Shown here: positions 17,932 to 25,732 of the stretch, in pieces
How positions within the stretch are numbered: position 1 is the first letter of the stretch
Layout of the letters: every line of letters starts with the position of its first letter
From: Arthrobacter pascens
GTDB lineage: Bacteria > Actinomycetota > Actinomycetes > Actinomycetales > Micrococcaceae
Length of the DNA stretch: 64,000 nucleotides
NCBI RefSeq assembly: GCF_030816475.1
Contig: NZ_JAUSXF010000001.1
Location: forward strand, 4,030,001-4,094,000
Reading direction: 5' to 3'
The notes under the pieces: model-generated
Told to the model about the DNA's origin: nothing
The model's database searches: none
Seen by the model: only the letters and a program-made list of their open reading frames with translations
Made by a program: the position numbers and the translations under genes

Positions 17932-18864
17932 ATGCTGGAGACCGCCAGTCACGGAAGCGGGAACAAGATGAATGCGATTGACCCCGCACTTAAGCCGAGG
18001 CTCAAGCGCCGGAGTACGTTCGAGTATGTGGCCTGGGTGGTATGCAGCCTGATCGCCATCGGCGTCTTGGCCTCCGTTTCGACGAATCCGAACTTCAAAT
18101 GGGACGTGGTGGCGAAGTACTTCACGCAGGAAACGATCCTTCGTGGTTTGATGCTCACGATCTTCCTCACCGTGGCGAGCATGGCCCTGGGAACTCTCCT
18201 GGGCCTGGTACTGGCGATCATGCGGGCCTCGAGCATCAAACCGATCGCGGCCACCGCCGGGGTCTACATCACCTTGTTCCGAGGAACCCCTGTCCTGGTG
18301 CAGCTGATCTTCTGGTTCAACATCGCAGCACTCTATCCGAATCTCACGATCGGGATACCGTTTACGGACATCAGCACCGCGGTTGATGTGAATGCCCTGA
18401 TGGCACCCATCACCGCGGCCCTGGTCGGCCTGACCCTGAACCAGGCCGCGTACATGGCCGAGATCATCCGCGGCGGGTTCTCCTCGGTCGGGAAGGGCCA
18501 GATCGAAGCAGCGGACTCCCTCGGGATGAGCGCCGCGACGAAGATGCGCAAGGTCATCATCCCCCAGGCCATGCCCTCGATCATCCCCGCGACCGGCAAC
18601 CAGGTCATCGGAATGTTCAAGGAAACCTCCCTGGTCAGCGTCCTCGGCGTGGCCGAACTGCTCCAAAGCGCCCAGCTGATCTACGCCCGCACCTACGAAA
18701 CCATCCCGCTGCTGATCGTCGCCAGCCTCTGGTACCTGGTAATGACCCTGCTGCTGAGCTACCCGCAAGCCAAGCTCGAAGAGAAATACTCCCGCGCAAC
18801 CTCCAGGCTTCCCCGCAAGGCCAAACCCGTTGTGCTCACCGACCCGGAAGGTATCGCCCGATGA
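17932..18864 (+). CDS. Amino-acid-type ABC transporter permease, copy 2
   Basis: Permease of 310 residues, collinear with copy 1 at a constant offset of 7602 bases. The first part of the gene shows many silent and a few replacement changes. From about 18400 to the end it is almost identical to copy 1, including the EAA loop [20 protein letters not shown]. The N-terminus differs ([17 protein letters not shown] against [17 protein letters not shown]). The ATG at 17932 follows GGAGAGG. It overlaps the ATPase gene by four bases. The uneven divergence suggests recombination or gene conversion between the copies. Confidence 0.92.
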   Translation: MLETASHGSGNKMNAIDPALKPRLKRRSTFEYVAWVVCSLIAIGVLASVSTNPNFKWDVVAKYFTQETILRGLMLTIFLTVASMALGTLLGLVLAIMRASSIKPIAATAGVYITLFRGTPVLVQLIFWFNIAALYPNLTIGIPFTDISTAVDVNALMAPITAALVGLTLNQAAYMAEIIRGGFSSVGKGQIEAADSLGMSAATKMRKVIIPQAMPSIIPATGNQVIGMFKETSLVSVLGVAELLQSAQLIYARTYETIPLLIVASLWYLVMTLLLSYPQAKLEEKYSRATSRLPRKAKPVVLTDPEGIAR

Positions 18865-19628
18865 GTGCAGACGGAACCATCCTCGCCAAGAAAATCCGAA
18901 AGTCCTTCGGACACAAAACAGTCCTCAAGGACATCGACCTGGAAATCGCCAGCGGCGAGATCTGCTGCATCATCGGCCCCAGCGGCTCCGGCAAATCCAC
19001 CGTCCTGCGCTGCATCAACGGCCTGGAAACAGTGGACTCCGGAGTCCTGAAAGTCAACGGCGAAGACTTCGGCTACTACGAAACCGAGAACGCCTACCAC
19101 GCCCTGCCGCCGAAGAAACTCGCCGAACAGCGCACCAGGCTCGGCATGGTCTTCCAACAGTTCAACCTCTTCCCGAACATGACAGCGCACGAGAACATCA
19201 TGTCCGGACCCGTCCTGGTCAAAGGCGCCGATAAGAAAGAATCAGCCAAACGCGCCCACGAACTGCTCGCCAGCGTCGGCCTGGCCGGGTTCGGGGACTA
19301 CTACCCCGCCCAGCTCTCCGGCGGCCAGCAACAACGCGTCGCGATCGCCAGGTCCCTGGCCATGGACCCCGAGATCATGCTCTTCGACGAACCCACCTCG
19401 GCCCTGGACCCGGAAAAAGTCGGCGAAGTCCTCGCCGTCATGAAGGACCTGGCCAAAAAAGGCATGACCATGGTCGTGGTCACCCACGAAATGGGCTTCG
19501 CCCGCGAAGTCGCCGACTCCCTGATCTTCATGGACGACGGCTACATCGTCGAACGCGGCGACGCCCGCGAAATCCTCTCCAACCCCAAGGAACCCCGCAC
19601 CCAGGCATTCCTCAGGCAGGTGCTCTAA
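18861..19628 (+). CDS. Amino-acid-type ABC transporter ATP-binding protein, copy 2
   Basis: ATPase of 255 residues, nearly identical to copy 1: Walker [10 protein letters not shown], signature LSGGQQQR, Walker [14 protein letters not shown]. By eye about eleven base differences separate the two genes, five of them clustered in the last 60 bases; there LSNPKEP replaces LANPQEP in copy 1. It completes the second importer. Identity with the first unit continues past the stop into the first codons of the oxidase gene and ends abruptly at 19651. Confidence 0.94.
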   Translation: MSADGTILAKKIRKSFGHKTVLKDIDLEIASGEICCIIGPSGSGKSTVLRCINGLETVDSGVLKVNGEDFGYYETENAYHALPPKKLAEQRTRLGMVFQQFNLFPNMTAHENIMSGPVLVKGADKKESAKRAHELLASVGLAGFGDYYPAQLSGGQQQRVAIARSLAMDPEIMLFDEPTSALDPEKVGEVLAVMKDLAKKGMTMVVVTHEMGFAREVADSLIFMDDGYIVERGDAREILSNPKEPRTQAFLRQVL

Positions 19629-19631
19629 ACC

Positions 19632-19715
19632 ATGGACGGAAAACTCGCCGTGGTCTCCAAGGGGCCGCAAATCCAATACTGTCTAAGGAACGTAATAGTC
19701 CCGAGAGTGAAGTGA
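19632..19715 (+). pseudogene. Remnant 5' end of a second sarcosine-oxidase-like gene
   Basis: The first 20 bases (ATG through the codons for MDGKLA) are identical to the start of the oxidase gene at 12030, including its position three bases after the ATPase stop. Similarity stops at 19651. The frame then reads 20 unrelated codons to a TGA at 19713. The sequence beyond the breakpoint resembles the region just before the first GntR gene (16030-16071). This implies a deletion removed the rest of the oxidase gene, the aminotransferase gene and the semialdehyde dehydrogenase gene from the second unit. Confidence 0.8.
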
Positions 19716-19725
19716 GGGAAGAGCA

Positions 19726-20436
19726 ATGGCGGCACCGGAAGGACTGTTCGTGCTGGAGGGAAGGCCCACGGCGCAGCTGATCGCCGATCAGCTGCGCGAA
19801 CAAATCGTCCAGGGGGTTTTCCGTCCCGGAGAGCAGATCAACGAGTCTGTGCTGGCGAGCCAGCTGCACACTTCGAGGGGCCCGGTCCGCGAGGCGTTGC
19901 AGCGACTGTCCCAGGAGGGGATCCTGGTCAGCCATCGCAACCGGGGAGTGTTCGTCCTGGAGCTTACGGCCGTTGATATCAGGGAAATCTATACGGTCCG
20001 CGAGGCCATGGAATCAGCCGCTGCAGACGCGCTGCTGGATGCCGGCCAGGAAAAGGTCGAAGAGACCTGCCAGGAGCTGAAGTCCATCATCAGCGACATG
20101 GCGAAGCAGGTTGCGGTGTCCGACTGGCAGGCGATTGCCCGGCTGGACATGCAATTCCATACCGCCTTCGTGGCTGGCGCGGGCAACACACGCCTGATCC
20201 GGATCTACCAGACCCTGGCGGCTGAATCGAGGATGTGCATTCTCAGCCTGGCCGTCGCCTATCCCCGAATCGACGCCCTGGTCCAGGAACATCAAAACCT
20301 GCTGGACCTGCTGGAGGCTGGCGACAGGGAAGAACTCCACAAAGCGATCGATCAGCACATGCAAAAAGCCGTTGAGGACCTCACCGCCGTCATGGAAGCG
20401 AAGGGAAATACCACCTTGGAATCTTCTCCGGCGTAG
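19726..20436 (+). CDS. GntR-family transcriptional regulator (FCD domain), copy 2
   Basis: Regulator of 236 residues, a close paralogue of the one at 16072: winged helix with QLIADQLREQIVQG and LHTSRGPVREALQRL, then an FCD domain (IREIYTVREAME, DMQFHTAFVAGAGNTRLIRI). The helix-turn-helix recognition segment is the same in both, so both should see the same operator. The FCD domain carries more changes, and the tails differ (VMEAKGNTTLESSPA here). Two regulators that share a DNA site but differ in effector domain could respond to different metabolites. The start has GAGGGAAGAG upstream. A terminator hairpin follows. Confidence 0.92.
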   Translation: MAAPEGLFVLEGRPTAQLIADQLREQIVQGVFRPGEQINESVLASQLHTSRGPVREALQRLSQEGILVSHRNRGVFVLELTAVDIREIYTVREAMESAAADALLDAGQEKVEETCQELKSIISDMAKQVAVSDWQAIARLDMQFHTAFVAGAGNTRLIRIYQTLAAESRMCILSLAVAYPRIDALVQEHQNLLDLLEAGDREELHKAIDQHMQKAVEDLTAVMEAKGNTTLESSPA

Positions 20437-20487
20437 TCCCGGAAACAGGTCAGGTGCCGAACGGGGTACCCTTCCGGCACCGTCAAG

Positions 20488-20527
20488 AGCCTCCGAGCAG
20501 CTGAAGCTGCCCGGAGGCTTTCGGTTT
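20488..20527 (+). terminator. Terminator hairpin after second GntR gene
   Basis: AGCCTCCG, a short internal loop and CAGCT pair with AGCTG and CGGAGGCT, followed by TTCGGTTT. The stem is strong and the U-tract interrupted. It ends the catabolic locus about 50 bases past the GntR stop. Confidence 0.7.
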
Positions 20528-20576
20528 CGGTCGCTGGTCTTGCCTTTCTTGGGATACATCCAAACTTTTCCTAGCA

Positions 20577-20588
20577 ATTGTCAACAAT
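20577..20588. promoter_or_regulatory. Operator-like palindrome, copy 4 (isolated)
   Basis: ATTGTCAACAAT is a perfect copy (reverse complement of the sites at 9198 and 13201), followed by CGACGAT as at 9198 (CGGCGAT). It lies beyond the terminator of the second GntR gene and 136 bases upstream of a small unknown gene at 20724. No transporter or catabolic gene is attached, so it is either the control site of the small gene or a leftover of a further duplication. Confidence 0.55.
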
Positions 20589-20723
20589 CGACGATATGCT
20601 TGGAGCGGAATCCTTAGCTTCGTGAAATCCCGTGCGGACGGCTGCATTGGTCAGATGTGACCCGGCCTGAAAAGTCGACCGCCCCCCCTTGCACTCCAAC
20701 CTGATTTATGAAAGGCAGCGATA

Positions 20724-20942
20724 ATGCCAAAAAGCCGCCGTGCATCTTTGTGGGCTTCGCTCCAGCAGGGAGATGTTGTCACTCTTAGCCGTCGGGGGGT
20801 CCAGTGCCACAAGGGCTTCGTTGAAGATCGGACCGAGGACGGTCAAACGATCTGGGTGACCGACGACATCGGTCACCGACGGCTGTTCCACGTGCAGGAC
20901 GACTATGACCTGCTGGTTGCCGGCGATGTTTTCGCCAACTAG
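20724..20942 (+). CDS. Small protein of unknown function (72 aa)
   Basis: No family was recognised. The product is a soluble, charged protein with no signal or membrane segment. Its pattern QQGDVVTLSRRG, then GFVEDRTEDGQTIWVTDD and RRLFHVQDDYDL, suggests a small beta-barrel (SH3- or KOW-like) domain. The ATG has AAAGG at good spacing, and the reading frame keeps high GC at third positions, which supports it being real. It lies downstream of the isolated operator copy at 20577. Confidence 0.6.
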   Translation: MPKSRRASLWASLQQGDVVTLSRRGVQCHKGFVEDRTEDGQTIWVTDDIGHRRLFHVQDDYDLLVAGDVFAN

Positions 20943-21002
20943 GCAGATTCCGTTCGCAGCCCGCTACGCCGGGCCGCTCGGAAGTCAGCCCGTGGAAGCC
21001 AC

Positions 21003-21197
21003 GTGCTCAGCCTGATCGTCCTGGTGTTAGCCGGACTCTTGACCGGATGGACCGCAGTTTCACAGCCACCGTGGTCCGGACGGGGGAACCGACGAAGCAG
21101 GTTCGACGCCCTATCCCCGTTGCAGATTTGCGCCGGGAGCGTTGCCCTGGCTGCCATTCTCACGTCCGTTCAGCTTCAGCTGGCTGCCCGCCCCTAA
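21003..21197 (+). CDS. Possible small membrane protein (64 aa)
   Basis: A GTG-initiated frame with GGAAG shortly upstream encodes 64 residues. One hydrophobic stretch lies at the N-terminus (LSLIVLVLAGLLTGW), a basic linker in the middle (GRGNRRSR), and a second hydrophobic segment near the C-terminus (ICAGSVALAAILTSV). The two-helix layout with a positive loop is plausible for a small membrane protein. No homologue is recognised and the gene could be spurious. Confidence 0.35.
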   Translation: MLSLIVLVLAGLLTGWTAVSQPPWSGRGNRRSRFDALSPLQICAGSVALAAILTSVQLQLAARP

Positions 21198-21241
21198 CCG
21201 GACCGGATGCCCGGACAAGCCTGTCACCGGAGCCCGCCCTG

Positions 21242-21901
21242 TCACCGGAGCCGTATGACGACGTCGGCCGAGTTCCTAGTGGTCCGGATGAACCGCGCGT
21301 TGGGTTCATCAGTGCTCTCCACCCATTCCACTGCCTTGGACAGGGCCTTGCCGAAGTGGACGTGCCGGTTAACGAGTCTCTGCAATCGGAGTTCGTCCGG
21401 GGTCTCCAGGTACCAGACCTCATCCAGTTGGGCACGGACTGCCAGCCACGGGAGTGCGGGAGCCAGCAGGTAGTTACCTTCGGTGATCACCACCGGGACT
21501 TCCTTCGGGACGGCTATCGACGCAGCAATGGGTTCTTCGAGTCCTCGCCGGTAGGAAGGGGCGTAAACAACGTCTTCGTCCCGGGTCCGGATTCGCTGCA
21601 GGAGGGAACGGTAGCCGCCGACGTCGAACGTGTCGATCGCCCCTTTCCGGTGAAGCTTCGGAGTGTCCTTGATGACATCGTGGCCCAGGTGGAACCCGTC
21701 CATAGGCAGGACGACGGCGGTGCCGCCGCCGAGCTGGTCTGCCAGCCTTTCGGCAAAGGTTGATTTACCGGCGCCAGGTGCCCCGCACAGGCCCAGGACA
21801 AATCGGGAACCCGGCGTCAGTTTCCGCAGGATCCGCTCCGCGAGCTGATCCGGGTCCGCATCCAGGGTTTCCGGCAATGAAGGGCGGTTGCTCAGCGCCA
21901 T
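21242..21901 (-). CDS. Nucleoside/fructose-type P-loop kinase family protein
   Basis: Protein of 219 residues of the uridine kinase/phosphoribulokinase/pantothenate kinase P-loop group. Walker A is GAPGAGKST near residue 41, followed by VVLPMDGFHLGHDV, which carries the substrate-contacting aspartate and histidine. VVITEGNYLL is Walker B-like, and RFIRTTRNSADVVI lies near the end. This set matches the YggC/FrcK-like 'nucleoside/nucleotide kinase family' of proteobacteria and actinobacteria, whose substrates are small sugars or nucleosides and are mostly unassigned. AGGAG precedes the ATG. The gene lies 21 bases downstream of prfC, probably in the same transcript. Confidence 0.85.
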   Translation of the reverse strand: MALSNRPSLPETLDADPDQLAERILRKLTPGSRFVLGLCGAPGAGKSTFAERLADQLGGGTAVVLPMDGFHLGHDVIKDTPKLHRKGAIDTFDVGGYRSLLQRIRTRDEDVVYAPSYRRGLEEPIAASIAVPKEVPVVITEGNYLLAPALPWLAVRAQLDEVWYLETPDELRLQRLVNRHVHFGKALSKAVEWVESTDEPNARFIRTTRNSADVVIRLR

Positions 21902-21922
21902 GTATTCAGCTCCTTGCAGCGG

Positions 21923-23536
21923 CTACTTTGCCGGGTTATGCGTTCCGATCGGCACCAGGGTCAGGTCAGGGTGGTTTTTCTCGATCCGGCGCAGCGCCCA
22001 GACGTCATTGAACAGGGCAAGGTATTCACCGTCGGAGCGCAGCAGTACCTCCGCGCCCGGGACGTTTGCCAGCGCAGGCATCGCATCCGCCGTCGAAATC
22101 CTGGCGATGGAATAGGGCAGGCGTTCCAGCCGCATGGGGGCACTGAAGTCGTGGGCCATACGGTCCTCCACCACCTCAAACTGCATGGGGCCGACGGCGG
22201 CAAGAACGGGCGCCTGGTCTCCCCGGACGTCGGAGCGGAGCACCTGTATGACGCCCTCGTGTTCGAGCTGCTCTATGCCCCTGCGGAACTGCTTGAAGCG
22301 GCTGGGGTCCTTGGAGCGGGCCACCTGGAAGTGCTCCGGTGCGAAGAGCGGAATAGCCGGGAACTCCACCGGGCCCTCCAGGAAGAGGCTGTCCCCCACG
22401 CGCAGGGAGGAGGCATTAACCAGGCCGACGACGTCACCCGGGTAGGCCTCGTCGATGACTTCGCGTTCACGGCCAAAGACCTGCTGCGCGTACTTCGTGG
22501 CGAAGGATTTGCCGGTACGCGTCTGGGTGACCACCATGCCGCGCTCGAAGATGCCGGAGCAGACGCGGATGAAGGCGACGTGGTCCCGGTGGGCCTTGTT
22601 CATGCCCGCCTGGACCTTGAAGACAAACCCGGAGAACGGCGATTCCACGGCCCGCGGGGCGCCGTTAACATCCGGCCGGGGTGCCGCAGGCGGTGCATAG
22701 TCAACCAGCGCGTCCAGGAGTTCCTTGACGCCGAAGTTCAGGGCGGCGGAGCTGAACAGGATGGGGGTGGCCTTGCCAGCATGGAAGCTCTCGACGTCGA
22801 ACTCCAGGTTGGACTCAATCACCAGTCCGGCCTCGTCCACGGCGTCGGTCCAGTTGCTGCCCTGGCTCTCCGCTGCCTGTTCGGGGGTGAAGTAGTCGGT
22901 GAGGGCGATGCTGGCGCCGGAGTTGTTGCGCTGGAAGCGGGCAAAGCGGTCGTTACGAAGGTCCCAAACCCCCCGGAAGTCTCCGGAGATGCCCACTGCC
23001 CAGGTCAGCGGCATGGGCTGCAGGCCGGTCCGCTCAGTGATTTCATCCATGAGCGCCAGGGCGTCCAGGCCGGGGCGGTCCCATTTGTTAATCACGGTAA
23101 TAATGGGGAGGTTGCGCTGCTTGCACACTTCGAAGAGCTTCATGGTCTGGGTTTCCAGGCCCTTGGCGGCATCCACCAGCATCACCGCGCAGTCCACGGC
23201 AGCGAGGACACGATACGTGTCCTCGGAGAAGTCAGCGTGCCCGGGAGTGTCCAGCAGGTTGATGACGGTATCGCGATACGAGAACTGGAGGGCGGCAGAA
23301 CTGATGGAGATGCCGCGGTCCTTTTCCATCTGCATCCAGTCGGAGACCGTTTCCTTGCGGTTGGCCTTGCCGCTGGACGCGCCGGCGGTGCCGATCACCT
23401 TGGCATGCAGGGCGAGCGCCTCGGTGAGCGTGGATTTTCCGGCATCGGGGTGGGAAATAACAGCAAAGGTCCGACGCCGGGCCGCCTGCCGGTGAATCTC
23501 GTGGACCCGGGCGGGGCTGAGGACATCTTGGGACAC
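21923..23536 (-). CDS. prfC: Peptide chain release factor 3
   Basis: Translational GTPase that recycles class-I release factors from the ribosome after peptide release. The G domain shows SHPDAGKSTLTEAL (G1), DTPGHADFSEDTYR (G3) and ITVINKWDRPG (G4), followed by RF3-specific regions such as DWMQMEKDRGISISSAALQF and the C-terminal GPMQFEVVEDRM. The open frame extends 36 codons further upstream (to 23644) with unrelated residues. The GTG at 23536, preceded by GAAAG, gives about 537 residues and starts SQDVLSPARVHEIHRQAA, which fits the family length. It faces disA across a gap of nearly 400 bases. Confidence 0.93.
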   Translation of the reverse strand: MSQDVLSPARVHEIHRQAARRRTFAVISHPDAGKSTLTEALALHAKVIGTAGASSGKANRKETVSDWMQMEKDRGISISSAALQFSYRDTVINLLDTPGHADFSEDTYRVLAAVDCAVMLVDAAKGLETQTMKLFEVCKQRNLPIITVINKWDRPGLDALALMDEITERTGLQPMPLTWAVGISGDFRGVWDLRNDRFARFQRNNSGASIALTDYFTPEQAAESQGSNWTDAVDEAGLVIESNLEFDVESFHAGKATPILFSSAALNFGVKELLDALVDYAPPAAPRPDVNGAPRAVESPFSGFVFKVQAGMNKAHRDHVAFIRVCSGIFERGMVVTQTRTGKSFATKYAQQVFGREREVIDEAYPGDVVGLVNASSLRVGDSLFLEGPVEFPAIPLFAPEHFQVARSKDPSRFKQFRRGIEQLEHEGVIQVLRSDVRGDQAPVLAAVGPMQFEVVEDRMAHDFSAPMRLERLPYSIARISTADAMPALANVPGAEVLLRSDGEYLALFNDVWALRRIEKNHPDLTLVPIGTHNPAK

Positions 23537-23930
23537 GGTGCTACTTTCGGTGCGTTGGGGGATACCCCTGACGCTTGACGGGACATCGCTTGATGGGCGC
23601 GGGACTGGCCACAGCCAAGGTCCAAGTTTATCGCAGTGATCCAAGGAGCGCTGAGGCCAGCTTCCCGGTACGACGGCGGCTGCTCCTTATAACTGCCGCC
23701 AGCAGCCAAAATGCCCCAAAATGGCCCCTTCGTCAACCGGCTCCGCACCTATTCCACCCACCGCTACGGAGCCGCCCGACGGGGCACTTTGAGGCTTGCT
23801 GGTGCGGAACAGCCCCTTCTTTACCTCTATCATTGACCTAGCGGGAAACTGAGTACTTTTGACCCTGCCGGCGGAGAGTGGAAACCGGCCTACTTGCGGA
23901 CCGTCGTCCGCACCTTTGAAGGGAACACCT
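23537..23930. other. Intergenic region between prfC and disA
   Basis: The 394 bases between the divergent starts of prfC and disA contain no convincing gene. In mycobacteria and other actinobacteria radA usually precedes disA; no radA sequence is visible here. Promoters for both genes must lie here, but none could be assigned confidently. Confidence 0.5.
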
Positions 23931-25007
23931 ATGGCTCGGAGCCCCGAAGAATCGCTCAAGGCGACTCTGGGCAGGGTGGCTCCAGGCACGCCGTTGCGCG
24001 ATGGCCTGGAACGCATCCTCCGCGGACGCACCGGCGCACTGATCGTGCTGGGTTCGGACCGGACCATCGAATCCATCTGTTCCGGCGGCTTCGACATCGG
24101 CATCGATTTCTCTCCCACCCGGCTCCGCGAACTGGCCAAAATGGACGGTGCCATCATCTGCGACAGGGACGCCGGGAACATCCTCCGCGCAGCCGTCCAG
24201 CTGGTCCCCGACTCCAGCATTGAGACCCAGGAATCCGGCACCCGCCACCGCACTGCCGAGCGCGTGGCCATCCAGACCGGCGTGCCCGTGATTTCCGTCA
24301 GCCAGTCCATGCAGATCATCGCGTTGTATGTGAACGGCCTGCGGCACGTGCTTGAGGGCTCGGAAAAAGTCCTGGCCCGGGCCAACCAGGCCCTGGCCAC
24401 GCTGGAGCGGTACCGTTCCCGCCTGGACCAGGTCACCAGTTCGCTGTCCGCCCTTGAAATCGAAGCCATGGTGACGGTGCGGGATGTAGCCGTCACCCTG
24501 CAGCGCCAGGAGATGGTCCGCCGGATCTCCGAGGAGATCTCGCAGTACGTCCTGGAACTCGGCGAAGACGGGCGCCTGCTGTCGCTCCAACTGGACGAGC
24601 TGACAGTGGGCCGCGGCCCCGGCAGCGACATCATCATCCGGGACTACGCTGGCCCCGAGGCCTCCGCCGCTGACATCGAGAAGGCCGTCAGCGCGCTGGT
24701 GAACCTGGGGCCAACAGAGCTGATCGACCTTGGCAAAATCTCCGGAATCATCGGGTTCGCCGGCGGCGTGGACACGCTCGACGCCGTCGTGCAGCCCCGG
24801 GGATACCGCCTGCTCTCCGGACTCAAGGCAGTGCCAAGGGCGGTGGCCGACAGGCTTGTTGACCACTTTGGCGGGCTGCAGTTCCTGATGGCTGCGACCA
24901 TCGACGACCTCATGACCGTGGACGGCATCGGCGATCAACGCGCCCGGACCGTACGCGAAGGCCTTAGCCGCATGGCCGAGGCAAGCCTGCTGGACCGCTT
25001 CCTCTAG
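23931..25007 (+). CDS. disA: DNA integrity scanning protein, diadenylate cyclase
   Basis: Makes c-di-AMP from two ATP while scanning DNA for branched structures. The N-terminal DAC domain carries the diagnostic DGA (residues 72-74, KMDGAIICD) and RHR (105-107, GTRHRTAER) motifs. A helical linker follows, and the C-terminal helix-hairpin-helix domain ends with LMTVDGIGDQRARTVREGL. Length of 358 residues is normal. The ATG at 23931, preceded by GAAGGGAAC, is chosen over an earlier in-frame ATG. Downstream on the opposite strand is a conserved membrane protein and then mutY, the same order as Rv3586-Rv3587c-Rv3589 in M. tuberculosis. Confidence 0.96.
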   Translation: MARSPEESLKATLGRVAPGTPLRDGLERILRGRTGALIVLGSDRTIESICSGGFDIGIDFSPTRLRELAKMDGAIICDRDAGNILRAAVQLVPDSSIETQESGTRHRTAERVAIQTGVPVISVSQSMQIIALYVNGLRHVLEGSEKVLARANQALATLERYRSRLDQVTSSLSALEIEAMVTVRDVAVTLQRQEMVRRISEEISQYVLELGEDGRLLSLQLDELTVGRGPGSDIIIRDYAGPEASAADIEKAVSALVNLGPTELIDLGKISGIIGFAGGVDTLDAVVQPRGYRLLSGLKAVPRAVADRLVDHFGGLQFLMAATIDDLMTVDGIGDQRARTVREGLSRMAEASLLDRFL

Positions 25008-25033
25008 CCGCACACCCCCGTTCCGGGGAAGGG

Positions 25034-25732
25034 TCAATTGAGCTGGAAAACGGCCTTGGGACTGGCCTTGGAGCCGAGCTTGGCGGTGAAAACGTAGTAC
25101 GCCCCGCCGGCTCCGGGCTTTGCCTGGATGGGCTGGCAGCCTTCCACTGTGCGGTTCCTCGGCCAGGGGAAGTTGGCCGTCTCGCTCGCCCCCGGCTGGA
25201 TGGTCTTCACCAGGTCCTCGCTCTTGGCCTGGCAATCCCTGGACGAGAAAATCCTGTCAGCGCCGCTGGTGACAAGGAACTCCATCTGGGACGTGCCGAT
25301 ATTCACGTCGCACGGCATCTGCCCGCCGTTGGTCACCTTCAGGGTGAGCAACGGGTTCTCCGCCGGACCGTAGGCGGCCTTGTCGGTCGAGGCGGAGACC
25401 GTCACGAGGTTCTGGTCGCACGTTGGGGTCGGGGAGCTGCTGGGAGTCGGGGAACTGCTGGGAGTCGCCGTGCTGCCGGCGACGGCGGACGCCGGGGTGT
25501 CCGTGGCGGCCCCGGTTGCGGCGGGCGCAGCGTCAGTGGATGAGGCTTTTTCCGCGTTTCCGCTGAAGGCTCCGGCGGCGGCAAATCCACCGAGCACCAG
25601 GGCGATCAGCACCAGCAGGACTGCTCCCACGAACAGCCGACGACGGCGGTAGACGGCGTCACTCGTCCCGCGCCTTGCACGGGAATTTGAGTTGGATGCC
25701 GTCTTTCGTGATGAATTGCCTTGCCTGCCCAT
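25034..25732 (-). CDS. Membrane-anchored conserved protein with extracytoplasmic domain (Rv3587c-like position)
   Basis: Protein of 232 residues. A basic, Ser/Asn-rich cytoplasmic start (about 30 residues) is followed by one transmembrane helix (LFVGAVLLVLIALVLGGFAA). An Ala/Ser/Thr/Pro linker containing a repeated SSSPTP unit follows, then a C-terminal domain of beta character with several cysteines (CDQNLVTVSAS, MPCDVNIGTSQMEF, SRDCQAKS, EGCQPI). Between disA and mutY, M. tuberculosis has the single-pass membrane protein Rv3587c with a similar layout, so this is probably the positional counterpart. Function is unknown. The 5' end overlaps the possible mutY leader on the other strand. Confidence 0.75.
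   Translation of the reverse strand: MGRQGNSSRKTASNSNSRARRGTSDAVYRRRRLFVGAVLLVLIALVLGGFAAAGAFSGNAEKASSTDAAPAATGAATDTPASAVAGSTATPSSSPTPSSSPTPTCDQNLVTVSASTDKAAYGPAENPLLTLKVTNGGQMPCDVNIGTSQMEFLVTSGADRIFSSRDCQAKSEDLVKTIQPGASETANFPWPRNRTVEGCQPIQAKPGAGGAYYVFTAKLGSKASPKAVFQLN

Noticed and set aside
21914..23578. Long plus-strand open frame opposite prfC
   Set aside because: Antisense shadow of the RF3 gene; no recognisable domain and no ribosome-binding site.
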